Below are positions 46,269 through 55,255 of a stretch of DNA of 64,000 nucleotides, one piece after another. The translations under genes and the position numbers were made by a program. Numbering within the stretch: position 1 is the stretch's first letter; each line of letters opens with the position of its first letter. The stretch spans positions 1,426,001 to 1,490,000 of the forward strand of contig NZ_CP024314.1 of the NCBI RefSeq assembly GCF_002944315.1, written 5' to 3'. This DNA is from Rhizobium sp. NXC24 (GTDB lineage Bacteria; Pseudomonadota; Alphaproteobacteria; Rhizobiales; Rhizobiaceae). The notes below the pieces were generated by a model, which made no database searches, was not told the origin of the DNA, and was given only the letters and a program-made list of their open reading frames with translations.

Positions 46269-46563
46269 CGGGTCACTGCCCAGTGCAAGCCGGCGCATCC
46301 CCTGCCCTTCCCGCCAAATTTCTTCGTATTAGACAGATCCTGCGAGGAGGGTCGATAGCGCCCAGTTTCGCTTTCAATTCGTCGACAACTTCCGCGCAAA
46401 CGAAGCGTCTGAACCCAACGCCTTAGCCCTTGTACAGCAGTCCTTATGGAGCCTCTATGGACTAATCACCGTAGGCTACTTTACCGCGTATTGGCTTCAT
46501 AATTTAATCAATGCCAAGCATAAAATATTGCCTTGCAAGTAAAAAAGTACGGAGGGATCAAAA

Positions 46564-46989
46564 ATGCGCCTCTTAGCGACCTTACTTCTTCTTGTTGGCT
46601 TCGCGTGCGACACTGCCTATGCCTTTCAGGAATGCAATGGAAACCCACATGTTCGCGTGATGTGGCAGAAGCAAATCATTGAAGTCGACGGCACTTTCTT
46701 CCAAATGAAGAAGGAGAAACTCACCAAGAAGACGGCGCGACTCGTCGGACACGACATGGTCTTCGTCCACAATGGCGCCGGCAGCGACACTCTCATCAGG
46801 CACGGCGTTTCCACCTCCTATAGCTGCGCAGCCGTCGAAGGTAATCCTGGCCTCCAGAAAGCAAACGTGCAGGGATATCAAGCGAACTCATTGATAGAGG
46901 ACAATTCTGCACCGGCGGACGCAACCATCACAGGCGATCGATCTAGCGCCTCCTCTGGAAAAGGACACGGTGGCGGCAAACACAAGTAG
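46564..46989 (+). CDS. Secreted hypothetical protein
   Basis: 141 residues with a signal peptide (LLATLLLLVGFACDTAYAFQ) and GGAGGG before the ATG. The mature part is beta-rich with a Cys pair (QECNGN and TSYSCAAVEG) and ends in a Ser/Gly/His/Lys-rich tail that could bind metal or polymer. Not recognised. Confidence 0.6.
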   Translation: MRLLATLLLLVGFACDTAYAFQECNGNPHVRVMWQKQIIEVDGTFFQMKKEKLTKKTARLVGHDMVFVHNGAGSDTLIRHGVSTSYSCAAVEGNPGLQKANVQGYQANSLIEDNSAPADATITGDRSSASSGKGHGGGKHK

Positions 46990-47120
46990 ATGGAAAAATA
47001 CCCCCTCCTCGGCCGGGGCGCGATAAGCTGGCACCGTTCTTCCGGCTGAGGGCGCGAAACTTTGTCCCCCTCAATGTCGGCTGCTATATTCAAACAGCTC
47101 GCATCTGCAGGGAGGCAGAT

Positions 47121-47303
47121 ATGTCCGGGAAAAAAGAGCAGATCCGTTCGAATACGACCCCTGTCCGAGGGCGTCGCCTTCGCATGAAACAGGGGCGACA
47201 ATCTCGCGTCCTTCAACGAGCCAATCGCCAAGTCACCGTGATGGCTGCAGCCGTTATCCTCGCGTTCTTTGTGGCGATCATAATCCAAGCCTTGCTGACT
47301 TAG
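47121..47303 (+). CDS. Small single-helix membrane protein
   Basis: 60 residues from ATG 47121, with GGGAGG nine bases before it. A very basic N-terminal half (RGRRLRMKQGRQSRVLQRAN) leads into one membrane helix (VTVMAAAVILAFFVAIIIQALL). The positive-inside rule places the N-terminus in the cytoplasm. No family is recognised. Confidence 0.55.
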   Translation: MSGKKEQIRSNTTPVRGRRLRMKQGRQSRVLQRANRQVTVMAAAVILAFFVAIIIQALLT

Positions 47304-47317
47304 CTCAGCTCATCAGA

Positions 47318-47776
47318 CTAACGCTCCCAGGCGAGCCAATGGGAGTGGCCAAGCCTGGGGCCGCTTTGAAAACCCAGAGCCTCCCAAAACGCGACCGCGT
47401 CGGCATTGTCCGCATTCACCGTAACAATAGTGCCCTTCGGGATTGTCCGGTTCAGGATCGCCGCTGCCAGTTGGCGTCCCAGGCCACAACGACGATAAGC
47501 CGGACGTATGAAGAAGCGCCGCATGCGCATGGCGGATGGCAAATCAGGATCGACCGTCATGCCTCCAACTCCCGCCAAGTCGCGGTCTACCCTGACGGCC
47601 AGTAGAACCTCGTGTGCCTGATTGAAGCGCTGCTCGCCGCTTTGCCATTCATCATGCAGTCGTTCAATAAATCGCCGGCCTTCGGAAGCGGCGTCGCCGC
47701 GCAAGACATCGAAATCAGCCGGAAGACGTTCGACAATTTGATCAAATTGAAGGTCGTACAATGGCTTCATCCGCAT
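47318..47776 (-). CDS. GNAT family acetyltransferase
   Basis: 152 residues. The acetyl-CoA motif is RRFFIRPAYRRCGLGRQLAA (V/I-x-P-x-x-R-x-x-G-x-G/A pattern), followed by TVNADNADAVAFWEALGFQ, the usual GNAT end. The substrate is unknown. It begins 24 bases after the NlpC/P60-like gene in the same direction, so they may be cotranscribed. Confidence 0.85.
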   Translation of the reverse strand: MRMKPLYDLQFDQIVERLPADFDVLRGDAASEGRRFIERLHDEWQSGEQRFNQAHEVLLAVRVDRDLAGVGGMTVDPDLPSAMRMRRFFIRPAYRRCGLGRQLAAAILNRTIPKGTIVTVNADNADAVAFWEALGFQSGPRLGHSHWLAWER

Positions 47777-47800
47777 AGTTCTTCGCTTCAGCGCAGGAAA

Positions 47801-48244
47801 TCAGGCTCCCTGCCGTCGGTCAAACGGAACCTTGATTCCGATCAGATAGCGGTATTCGTCCCGATCCCGCAGCTCTTCGAGTGTTTCGATGGCGGGCACA
47901 CCGATGCGGCGAGAAAGGTGAAGGATCAGCCCTTCCCCGAGGCAAAGGCCGACATGCGCTCCAAAGCTTGATGGCTTGCCGTGAACAAGTATCAGCCCGA
48001 GAGGCACCATCACAGGCGAAACGCGTGTGAATACTTGATCGGCCCACAGGTCACTTGATCGAAAATCTGGGATGCTGAACCCGAGATGCCTGAGGATCGA
48101 GTAGGCATATTGTTGACAGTTCGCCCCACCGTCTACACCCATTATCCCAGGAGCGCCCGGGTAGTGATCGGCATTGTAGGCGACGTGCCAAAAACTCTCA
48201 GGGATCGCAATCGGAGAGCGGGATAAATCACCTTTGGTGGCCAT
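47801..48244 (-). CDS. NlpC/P60-like cysteine peptidase domain protein
   Basis: 147 residues from ATG 48244 (TTG 48250 is in frame). The nucleophile region is VDGGANCQQYAYSILRHLG with one Cys; the His is in FGAHVGLCLGEGLIL. This arrangement fits the NlpC/P60 fold that cleaves peptidoglycan peptides or amide bonds. There is no signal peptide, so it is cytoplasmic or exported by another path. It pairs with the acetyltransferase gene. Confidence 0.65.
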   Translation of the reverse strand: MATKGDLSRSPIAIPESFWHVAYNADHYPGAPGIMGVDGGANCQQYAYSILRHLGFSIPDFRSSDLWADQVFTRVSPVMVPLGLILVHGKPSSFGAHVGLCLGEGLILHLSRRIGVPAIETLEELRDRDEYRYLIGIKVPFDRRQGA

Positions 48245-48262
48245 CAGCAAAGGTTAGCAGGT

Positions 48263-48508
48263 ATGGGCGACCGTCACTACGGAAATGTCGATTTTCGCGC
48301 TCGGCGGAGTTTACCTTATCGGCAAGTGCGCAGGGCTTTTCCTGCGAACTCGATGGATGATGACGCGACGGAATCCGATTTTTACTGCGCCATGTGCACG
48401 GCCGGCAAGCCATCTCATCTTAATCGACTTGCCGGCCGGCTGGATGAAGAGTTGTTAGCAGCCATCTTGCGGATACCACAGACGAACGCAGATGGAACTC
48501 AATACTAA
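48263..48508 (+). CDS. Doubtful 81-residue ORF
   Basis: 81 residues from ATG 48263, with AAGG about nine bases before it. Composition is mixed (DFYCAMCTAGKPSHLNRLAG); the CxxC and RLAGRLDEELLAAIL helix give some coding look. It converges with the gene at 48505. No family is known, and chance is possible. Confidence 0.35.
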   Translation: MGDRHYGNVDFRARRSLPYRQVRRAFPANSMDDDATESDFYCAMCTAGKPSHLNRLAGRLDEELLAAILRIPQTNADGTQY

Positions 48509-48729
48509 TTTGCTGCAACTCTTCGAGCGAGCGCCATAACGTAGTCATCTGCGATATCGGCCAAGGTCAAAGCGACCTCCGATTCCTTCCAACCTGCAGC
48601 GACTGCCGTCAGCACGAATTCGCGGAATGCTTCGGCAAGCACCTCTTCGCGCTCGATGACGCGATATGGATTATTCGCGGCATGTTGAGGGGCGCTGATC
48701 TGTATTGTTGTGGGTCGGTTAGGTTCCAT
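48505..48729 (-). CDS. Small hypothetical helical protein
   Basis: 74 residues from ATG 48729, with AGGGGG eight bases before it. The C-terminal two-thirds are helical (REEVLAEAFREFVLTAVAAG, LTLADIADDYVMALARRVAA). Rhizobial plasmids and chromosomes carry many such small proteins; no function is assigned. Confidence 0.5.
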   Translation of the reverse strand: MEPNRPTTIQISAPQHAANNPYRVIEREEVLAEAFREFVLTAVAAGWKESEVALTLADIADDYVMALARRVAAN

Positions 48730-48774
48730 GAGACGTCCCCCTGAAGGTTGACTAGTTGTAGATTTGTCCTGCAT

Positions 48775-49072
48775 TTCTGTCTTAACTGCACTGCGATTAT
48801 GCTTATTTTCTAAAAGATTAACCGGGACGTGTCGTTAGCCACGCATCCCGAAATTTGCCGCAGCGTCCATTTCTGCAATTGCTAATCCAATATTTCTGCC
48901 TTTGGACTCATGGGCATGCGCAACGGGTCTGCCGACAGACCCACTGCGTAGCAACGATCCGACTCAACATGGAGACTGCTGGTGCTGCGAACCGAAAACA
49001 GCCGAGCCAAGAAGCTTGCGGCAAATTCAGTCAATCGATTGACTTATTTCAAAATTGGTTCATTATGGGAAT
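48775..49072. promoter_or_regulatory. Promoter region of the efflux operon
   Basis: About 300 bases without a gene. It ends with a 16-bp palindrome (49029-49044) 28 bases before the TetR ATG, so the promoter should lie around 48980-49060. Confidence 0.45.
49029..49044. promoter_or_regulatory. 16-bp perfect palindrome, likely TetR operator
   Basis: AGTCAATCGATTGACT is a perfect 8+8 palindrome immediately upstream of the TetR start. TetR regulators bind such sites and repress their own operon. Confidence 0.65.
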
Positions 49073-49771
49073 ATGAGGCAAAGGAAAGATACAAAATCCG
49101 AGGCTGCGCGCAGCGACATCACGCGTGAGAAACTGCTTGAAAATGCCCTCGATGTCTTCGGTCGATACGGCTTCGACGGTGCCTCGACGCGCAAGATCAC
49201 CAACGCGGCTGGCGTGAACCTTCAGGCGATCCCCTATTATTTCGGGAGCAAGGAAGGGCTGTATATCGCCACTGCGGAATATCTCGCCGACATGATCAGT
49301 CAGCATGTCGGCGGCATGCGGCAACGAATTGCCGAGCAAATCGCAGCACTCGACAGAACGGGTATGCCGCTCGGCGAAGCCCAGGCGCGGCTCTTTCTGA
49401 ACGAGATCGTCGAGACGATGGTCGTCCTGTTCGTCAGCAAGAAATCCGAAGCGTGGGCGCGTTTCATCATTCGCGAGCAGATGGAACCGACCGCGGCATT
49501 CGAACGGGTCTATTCCGGTATCATGGGACCGATGATTGCCCTTGGGCGACGACTGATCGGGGCGGTCATCGCCGATGATCCCGCATCGGAAAATGTGCGC
49601 CTCCGTTGTCTGTCTTTCGTTGGCAGTCTCATGGTTTTCAGAATGGCCAATGCGGCCGTGCTCGCTCAGATGGAATGGGATGCGATCGGCGAGAAGGAGA
49701 TCGTCAGATTGCAGCAGCATGCGCGCAGGCTTGTCGCCGCCCTCGGGCCGGCGAAAGGAGAAATGTCGTGA
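49073..49771 (+). CDS. cecR: TetR/CecR-type transcriptional repressor
   Basis: 232 residues from ATG 49073 (a TTG at 49055 is in frame). The N-terminal HTH is [20 protein letters not shown] then [26 protein letters not shown], as in TetR. The C-terminal half resembles the CecR (YbiH) ligand domain. In E. coli CecR governs ybhGFSR and rhlE and affects chloramphenicol and cefoperazone sensitivity. Its stop overlaps the start of the membrane-fusion gene, so repressor and pump are one operon. Confidence 0.88.
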   Translation: MRQRKDTKSEAARSDITREKLLENALDVFGRYGFDGASTRKITNAAGVNLQAIPYYFGSKEGLYIATAEYLADMISQHVGGMRQRIAEQIAALDRTGMPLGEAQARLFLNEIVETMVVLFVSKKSEAWARFIIREQMEPTAAFERVYSGIMGPMIALGRRLIGAVIADDPASENVRLRCLSFVGSLMVFRMANAAVLAQMEWDAIGEKEIVRLQQHARRLVAALGPAKGEMS

Positions 49772-50781
49772 ACAGGATCATTCCGATTGCCGTCGTAGTC
49801 GTCATAGCCGCGGGCGCAGCCGCGTGGTGGTCGGACGCGCCGGCAAAACTCGGCTGGAAATGGCAGGAGCAAAAGGAGTTCGTACTCTACGGCAATGTCG
49901 ACATTCGCCAGGTTTCGCTTGCATTTCGCGTCAATGGCAAGCTGAGTGAGGCTCTTGTCGATGAGGGCGACGTCGTAAAACGCGGCACGGTGCTCGCCCG
50001 GCTCGACGCGGAGCCCTATGACTATGCCGTCCGCTCGACGGAGGCCAATGCTGCAGCATTGCGCGCCACGCTCGACAAGCTCAAGGCCGGGGCGCGGCCG
50101 ACTGAAATCGCGCAGGCGCGCGCCTCTTATCAAGAACAGCTTGCCGATTTGGAAAACGCCAATCTGGCCTATGATCGCGCCAAGCAGTTGCGGCCCTCCG
50201 GAAACATATCCGAAGCCACCCTGGATCAAGCGACGGCAGCGCGGGCGATGGCGGCAGCACGGGTGGATTCGGCCAATCAGGCGCTGAAGTTACTGGAAGA
50301 GGGAAGCCGCGCCGAAGATATCGCCGCCGCGGATGCGCAGCTAAAAGCAGCCGAAGCTACGCTCGCGACGGCACGCACATCGCTCGGCGATACCGAGTTG
50401 CGTGCACCGAATGACGGTGTGATCCTCTCGCGTGTGCAGGAGCCAGGGGCGATCGTCGCGCCCACCGATCCAGTCTTCGTGCTATCGCTGACCGAGCCTG
50501 TCTGGGTCCGCGGCTATGTCGCCGAGCCGGATCTCGGCCGGATTCACCCCAGCATGAAAGTCAAAGTGACCTCCGACACGAAGCCGGACGAAGCTTATGA
50601 TGGCACGATCGGATTCATTTCGCCTGTTGCCGAGTTTACGCCGAAATCCGTAGAGACGCCCGAATTGCGCACGGATCTCGTCTATCGGCTGCGGGTCACC
50701 ATCGACAAGCCCGGATCCGACCTGCGCCAGGGCATGCCGGTAACCCTTCACTTCCCGACATTGCAAACGGCGGAAAAATGA
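49768..50781 (+). CDS. ybhG: YbhG-type membrane-fusion (HlyD) protein
   Basis: 337 residues from a GTG overlapping the cecR stop. An N-terminal membrane anchor ([18 protein letters not shown]) is followed by the lipoyl halves ([39 protein letters not shown]) and a long coiled-coil hairpin between them ([20 protein letters not shown]). It bridges the ABC pump to an outer-membrane channel. It overlaps the ATPase gene by four bases. Confidence 0.92.
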   Translation: MNRIIPIAVVVVIAAGAAAWWSDAPAKLGWKWQEQKEFVLYGNVDIRQVSLAFRVNGKLSEALVDEGDVVKRGTVLARLDAEPYDYAVRSTEANAAALRATLDKLKAGARPTEIAQARASYQEQLADLENANLAYDRAKQLRPSGNISEATLDQATAARAMAAARVDSANQALKLLEEGSRAEDIAAADAQLKAAEATLATARTSLGDTELRAPNDGVILSRVQEPGAIVAPTDPVFVLSLTEPVWVRGYVAEPDLGRIHPSMKVKVTSDTKPDEAYDGTIGFISPVAEFTPKSVETPELRTDLVYRLRVTIDKPGSDLRQGMPVTLHFPTLQTAEK

Positions 50782-52520
50782 GCAAGGCGGTCGACAGCGG
50801 CGGTAGCGGCGACCTTGTCCGGCTCGATGAGGTCACAAAACGGTTTGACGCGGCAAAACCGGCGCTTGATGCCATTACCGGCGCGGTCCGCGGCGGCGAG
50901 ATAACCGGCCTCGTCGGCCCGGATGGCGCCGGCAAGACGACGCTTATCCGCCTGATGACGGGGCTCATGCTGCCGGAAAGTGGCACGGTGCAGGTTCTTG
51001 GCTTCGACACGCGCAATGATGCCGCTGCGATCCAAGCGGGGATCGGCTATATGCCACAGCGCTTCGGCCTCTACGAGGACCTGTCGGTTCAGGAAAATCT
51101 CGATCTCTATGCCGATCTGCGCGGGCTTCCGAGACAGGAAAGAACTGCAACTTTCGACGAGCTGCTTACCTTTACGGACCTCAAGCGCTTTACCGGGCGC
51201 CTCGCCGGCAAGCTTTCCGGCGGCATGAAGCAGAAGCTCGGCCTTGCCTGCGCGCTTCTTAAGAAACCAAAGCTGTTGCTGCTTGACGAACCCGGCGTCG
51301 GCGTCGATCCCATTTCGCGGCGCGATCTCTGGAAGATGGTCGAAAACCTGACGGAAGAAGGTGTCGGCGTTGTCTGGTCGACCGCCTATCTCGACGAAGC
51401 CGAGGCCTGCGATCGCGTGTTCCTGCTCAGCGAAGGCAAGCTGCTTTTTGCCGGCGAGCCGAAGGAACTGACCGCACGGGTCGCCGGCCGCGTTTTTCGC
51501 ATCAGCGGCATTGTGGGCAGGCGTCGCCAGATGCTGACGAAACTCCTTGACGAAGACGGCGTGGTCGACGGCGTCATTCAAGGAGAGGCAATAAGGCTTG
51601 TTACGGTCAAGGACAGACAAAGCCGATTTTCGGCGGCCGGCGATGCCGAAGTCACGGCTGCAGAGCCGCGTTTCGAGGACGCATTCATCGACATGCTTGG
51701 CGGCGGACCCGGCGGACGCTCGCAACTGGCCGAGACGCAGCGCAGCTTTGCCGTCGAAGGCGACAAACCGGTGATCGAGGCGCATGCCTTGACCAAGCGT
51801 TTCGGCGATTTCACCGCGGCCGACAACATCACCTTCGACATCCCGCGCGGTCAGATCTTCGGACTGCTCGGCCCGAACGGCGCCGGCAAATCCACGACGT
51901 TCAAGATGCTCTGTGGCCTGTTGAAGCCGACGAACGGCGAAGGCCGGATTGCGGGTTTCGACTTGCGTCGCGACACCGCGGAGGCACGCAATCGTCTCGG
52001 CTACATGGCGCAGAAATTCTCGCTCTACGGCGATCTCAGCGTTTCGCAGAACCTGCAATTCTTCGCCGGAGTCTATGGGCTGCGTGGCACGCACAAACGC
52101 GAGCGGGTCGACCTCATGACATCGATCTTCGATTTTCGCTCTCGGCTATCCATGTCGGCCAAGGACCTGCCGCTTGGCCTGAAGCAGAGGCTAGCCCTTG
52201 CCTGCGCGGTGATGCACGAACCCGAGGTGCTGTTCCTCGACGAGCCGACCTCCGGTGTCGATCCGATCACACGGCGGGAATTCTGGACCCATATCAATGC
52301 GCTCGTCGAAAAAGGCGTCACAGTCCTCGTTACCACGCACTTCATGGACGAGGCCGAATATTGCGATCGCATTTCGCTGATCTACCGCGGACGCTCGATC
52401 GCGCTAGGCTCGCCTGACGAATTGAAGGCCGGGGTTGCCAATTCAGAAAACCCCGATCCGACCATGGAAGATGCCTTCATCGCCCTCGTCCAGGCGTCAG
52501 AGCAGAGGATGGCGGCATGA
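50778..52520 (+). CDS. ybhF: YbhF-type fused ABC ATPase
   Basis: 580 residues with two ATPase modules. Module 1: Walker [12 protein letters not shown], signature [10 protein letters not shown], Walker [11 protein letters not shown]. Module 2: [11 protein letters not shown], a divergent signature ([12 protein letters not shown]) and [14 protein letters not shown] fused pair is typical of YbhF. It drives the two permeases that follow. The stop overlaps ybhS by four bases. Confidence 0.94.
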   Translation: MSKAVDSGGSGDLVRLDEVTKRFDAAKPALDAITGAVRGGEITGLVGPDGAGKTTLIRLMTGLMLPESGTVQVLGFDTRNDAAAIQAGIGYMPQRFGLYEDLSVQENLDLYADLRGLPRQERTATFDELLTFTDLKRFTGRLAGKLSGGMKQKLGLACALLKKPKLLLLDEPGVGVDPISRRDLWKMVENLTEEGVGVVWSTAYLDEAEACDRVFLLSEGKLLFAGEPKELTARVAGRVFRISGIVGRRRQMLTKLLDEDGVVDGVIQGEAIRLVTVKDRQSRFSAAGDAEVTAAEPRFEDAFIDMLGGGPGGRSQLAETQRSFAVEGDKPVIEAHALTKRFGDFTAADNITFDIPRGQIFGLLGPNGAGKSTTFKMLCGLLKPTNGEGRIAGFDLRRDTAEARNRLGYMAQKFSLYGDLSVSQNLQFFAGVYGLRGTHKRERVDLMTSIFDFRSRLSMSAKDLPLGLKQRLALACAVMHEPEVLFLDEPTSGVDPITRREFWTHINALVEKGVTVLVTTHFMDEAEYCDRISLIYRGRSIALGSPDELKAGVANSENPDPTMEDAFIALVQASEQRMAA

Positions 52521-53671
52521 CGTCCCATTCCCCAGCCGTAACTGCTTCCTCACGGCGAGATCGCGTCCGCCGCTTCGCTGCGTTGGTGCGCAAGGAGAGC
52601 TTCCAGGTCATGCGCGATCCGAGCAGTATCCTGATCGCTTTCGTGCTTCCGATAATCCTGCTCTTCCTGTTCGGCTATGGCGTTTCGCTCGACACCAAGT
52701 TGACGCGGGTCGGCGTGGTCATGGAGGAGACAACGCCGCTTACCGGCGATCTCGCCGCAAGCTTTCGGGCATCCCGCTATTTTTCGGTGGTGAGCGGTCA
52801 TGATCGGCGACAGTTCGAGGAAGACTTGGTCCTTTCACGCATCCGCGGCATCATCGTCGTACCAGCGGACTTCACGGCGACCTATATGGCGGGCAATCGC
52901 CCGCAGATTCAGGTCATCGTCGACGGCTCCGATCCTAACACTGCCAATTTCGTGCAAAACTATGCGCAGGGCGCCGTCGCCAACTGGCAGCTACAGCGAC
53001 AGGCGCAAACGATGGGAGGCAGCCCAGCCATCACCGTCGAACAACGCTTCTGGTTCAACCCCGAGCTTACCAGCCGTTCCTTCCTCGTGCCTGGTTCCAT
53101 TGCTATCGTCATGACGCTGGTTGGGACATTGCTGACATCGCTGGTGGTCGCGCGCGAATGGGAACGCGGCACGATGGAAGCGATGATGGCGACACCGGTG
53201 ACGGCTACTGAGCTGCTCGCCGGCAAGTTGCTGCCCTATTTCGTGCTTGGCCTGACCTCGATGACGATCTGTGTCCTGCTCGCCGTCTTCCTCTTCGGCG
53301 TGCCGTTCCGCGGCTCCGTCCTCGCGCTCTATGCCTTGTCGGCGGTTTTCCTGATGCCGGCGCTGGGCCAGGGCCTGTTGATCTCGGCTGCGACCAAGAA
53401 CCAGTTTCTCGCCTCGCAACTTGCGTTGATTTCCGCATTCCTGCCGGCCTTTCTACTTTCCGGTTTTCTTTTCGAGATCAATTCAATGCCGACCGTCATC
53501 CAGTGGATCACCTTCATCGTGCCGGCCCGTTACCTCATTCCCAGCCTGCAGACGGTCTTTCTCGCCGGCGACATCTGGCCGATGTTCCTGCGGGCGATCG
53601 CCGTCATGTTTGCCATCGGCTGCGTCTTCTTCCTGCTTGCTGCGCGCAGCACAAAAAAGAGGATCGCGTAA
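52517..53671 (+). CDS. ybhS: YbhS-type ABC-2 permease
   Basis: 384 residues. One N-terminal helix (IAFVLPIILLFLFGYGVSL), a large periplasmic domain (about 60-190), then five C-terminal helices of the ABC-2 class, including GSIAIVMTLVGTLLTSLVVA and the conserved EWERGTMEAMMATPV loop. It dimerises with the next protein. The following gene starts two bases after its stop. Confidence 0.93.
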   Translation: MTSHSPAVTASSRRDRVRRFAALVRKESFQVMRDPSSILIAFVLPIILLFLFGYGVSLDTKLTRVGVVMEETTPLTGDLAASFRASRYFSVVSGHDRRQFEEDLVLSRIRGIIVVPADFTATYMAGNRPQIQVIVDGSDPNTANFVQNYAQGAVANWQLQRQAQTMGGSPAITVEQRFWFNPELTSRSFLVPGSIAIVMTLVGTLLTSLVVAREWERGTMEAMMATPVTATELLAGKLLPYFVLGLTSMTICVLLAVFLFGVPFRGSVLALYALSAVFLMPALGQGLLISAATKNQFLASQLALISAFLPAFLLSGFLFEINSMPTVIQWITFIVPARYLIPSLQTVFLAGDIWPMFLRAIAVMFAIGCVFFLLAARSTKKRIA

Positions 53672-53672
53672 G

Positions 53673-54785
53673 ATGTGGTGGTCGAGGCTGGAGGCCCTCA
53701 TCGTAAAAGAGCTGCTGGCGGTCCTGCGCGATCCAAAGAGCCGCTTGATCTTGATCGGGCCGCCGATCGTACAGCTTCTGGTCTTTTCCTATGCGGCGAC
53801 CCTGGAGGTACGCAACGTCGACATTGCGCTGCTGAACCACGACAGCGGCCACTGGGGTCAGGAACTTGTCCAGCGCATCGAAGGCTCACCGACTTTCCGC
53901 AGCATCTCATCGGTCCAAGACCTCGCCGAAATGCGCGATGCGGTCGACCGACAGCGCGTCACCGCCGCCCTCGTCGTCGGCCCGGATTTCTCGCGCAATA
54001 TCGAGGCAGGCAGGCCAGCCGACCTGCAGATCATTCTCGACGGCCGACGTTCGAACGCCTCGCAGATCGTCGCCGGCTATCTCAACCAGATCGTGGCGAC
54101 CCTTTCGGCCGACACGCCGGCAGGAACACGCCCGTCGGCGCGATCCGTAGCCGTCGTGCCGCGCAACTGGTTCAATCCCAACCTAATCTTTCAATGGTTC
54201 ATGGTGCCGAACCTGATTGCCAGCATCGCACTGCTCATCGGCCTCATCGTCACCGCCCTTTCCATCGCACGCGAGCGCGAACTCGGCACATTCGACCAGC
54301 TCATGGTGTCCCCCTTGCGCACCCATGAAATTCTGATCGGCAAGTTCATCCCGCCGATGATGATCGGCCTCTTTCACATGACGATCTATATCCTTGCGGC
54401 GATCTTCATCTTCGGCGTGCCGTTGCGAGGCTCGCTTCTCCTGCTCTACGGCAGTTCCCTCTTCTATCTCGCTTCCGTCGCGGGCCTCGGTCTCTTGATT
54501 TCGGCGCTTTCGGCGACTCAGCAGCAGGCAATCCTCGGCGCTTTCCTTTTTCTGGTTCCGGCCATGCTGCTTTCAGGCTTCGCCACGCCAATCGAGAACA
54601 TGCCCGACTGGCTGCAACCGCTGACCGTGATTAATCCGCTGCGCTATTTCCTAGTCATCGTCAAAGGCGTCTTCCTCAAGAATATTCCGCCTACCGAGGT
54701 CCTCAATCAGACATGGCCGCTCCTAGTGATCGCAGCGGTAACCCTCAGCGCCGCCTCGTGGCTGTTCCGCCGTAGGCTTGAGTAG
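53673..54785 (+). CDS. ybhR: YbhR-type ABC-2 permease
   Basis: 370 residues from ATG 53673; an upstream in-frame start lies inside ybhS. Same layout as ybhS: one helix near 25-45, a periplasmic domain, five helices near the end, and the loop ERELGTFDQLMVSPL. With ybhG, ybhF and ybhS it completes the efflux pump; the outer-membrane partner (TolC-like) is not in the window. A short AGCTGT/ACAGCT stem follows at about 54800. Confidence 0.93.
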   Translation: MWWSRLEALIVKELLAVLRDPKSRLILIGPPIVQLLVFSYAATLEVRNVDIALLNHDSGHWGQELVQRIEGSPTFRSISSVQDLAEMRDAVDRQRVTAALVVGPDFSRNIEAGRPADLQIILDGRRSNASQIVAGYLNQIVATLSADTPAGTRPSARSVAVVPRNWFNPNLIFQWFMVPNLIASIALLIGLIVTALSIARERELGTFDQLMVSPLRTHEILIGKFIPPMMIGLFHMTIYILAAIFIFGVPLRGSLLLLYGSSLFYLASVAGLGLLISALSATQQQAILGAFLFLVPAMLLSGFATPIENMPDWLQPLTVINPLRYFLVIVKGVFLKNIPPTEVLNQTWPLLVIAAVTLSAASWLFRRRLE

Positions 54786-55255
54786 CCCAAGACCCAATAG
54801 CTGTGAGACAGCTCCTGTAAAAATCCCGCTGACGGGTCGTACGAAGCTATCCGGTCGCTGCTTGCCGGACCGGAATTCACACCAAAAAGCAACCTCATAC
54901 CGTTTCGAAATAAGTGAAATTAAAACATCGGCATAAGGTGCCGATTGAGCTGTATACCTCTACTTTCTATAAGTAAATTTCCAAGAAAATTCAGGTCAAA
55001 CGCTCATCGCTTGGGGTTGTATTCACGCCCCGCGAAATTCTATTGAACTGATTTACACAATATCAACTATGTTGCCGCATAAAAAATAACCCTAGATGGG
55101 AATCGTAGTGCGGGCGAATGATCCGGCGCCCAGAAAAACTTTCGGGATGAGGGATCGATAGCAGATCCTAACCGACGCAACCTTCCCTCGCTCCTGCCGG
55201 CCGCAGATGCTTAGCGCTGGCAGCAGCATTCCAAATCTGGGGTGGGGACCTGCAT
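54786..55255. other. 470-base AT-rich intergenic region
   Basis: The left part holds a short hairpin that may end the efflux operon. The middle (54900-55090) is AT-rich and holds no gene; the chemoreceptor promoter should lie in 55000-55200. Confidence 0.4.

Noticed and set aside
50748..52094. 448-residue open frame antisense to the ybhF gene
   Set aside because: Shadow of the fused ATPase gene, which is intact and well supported.
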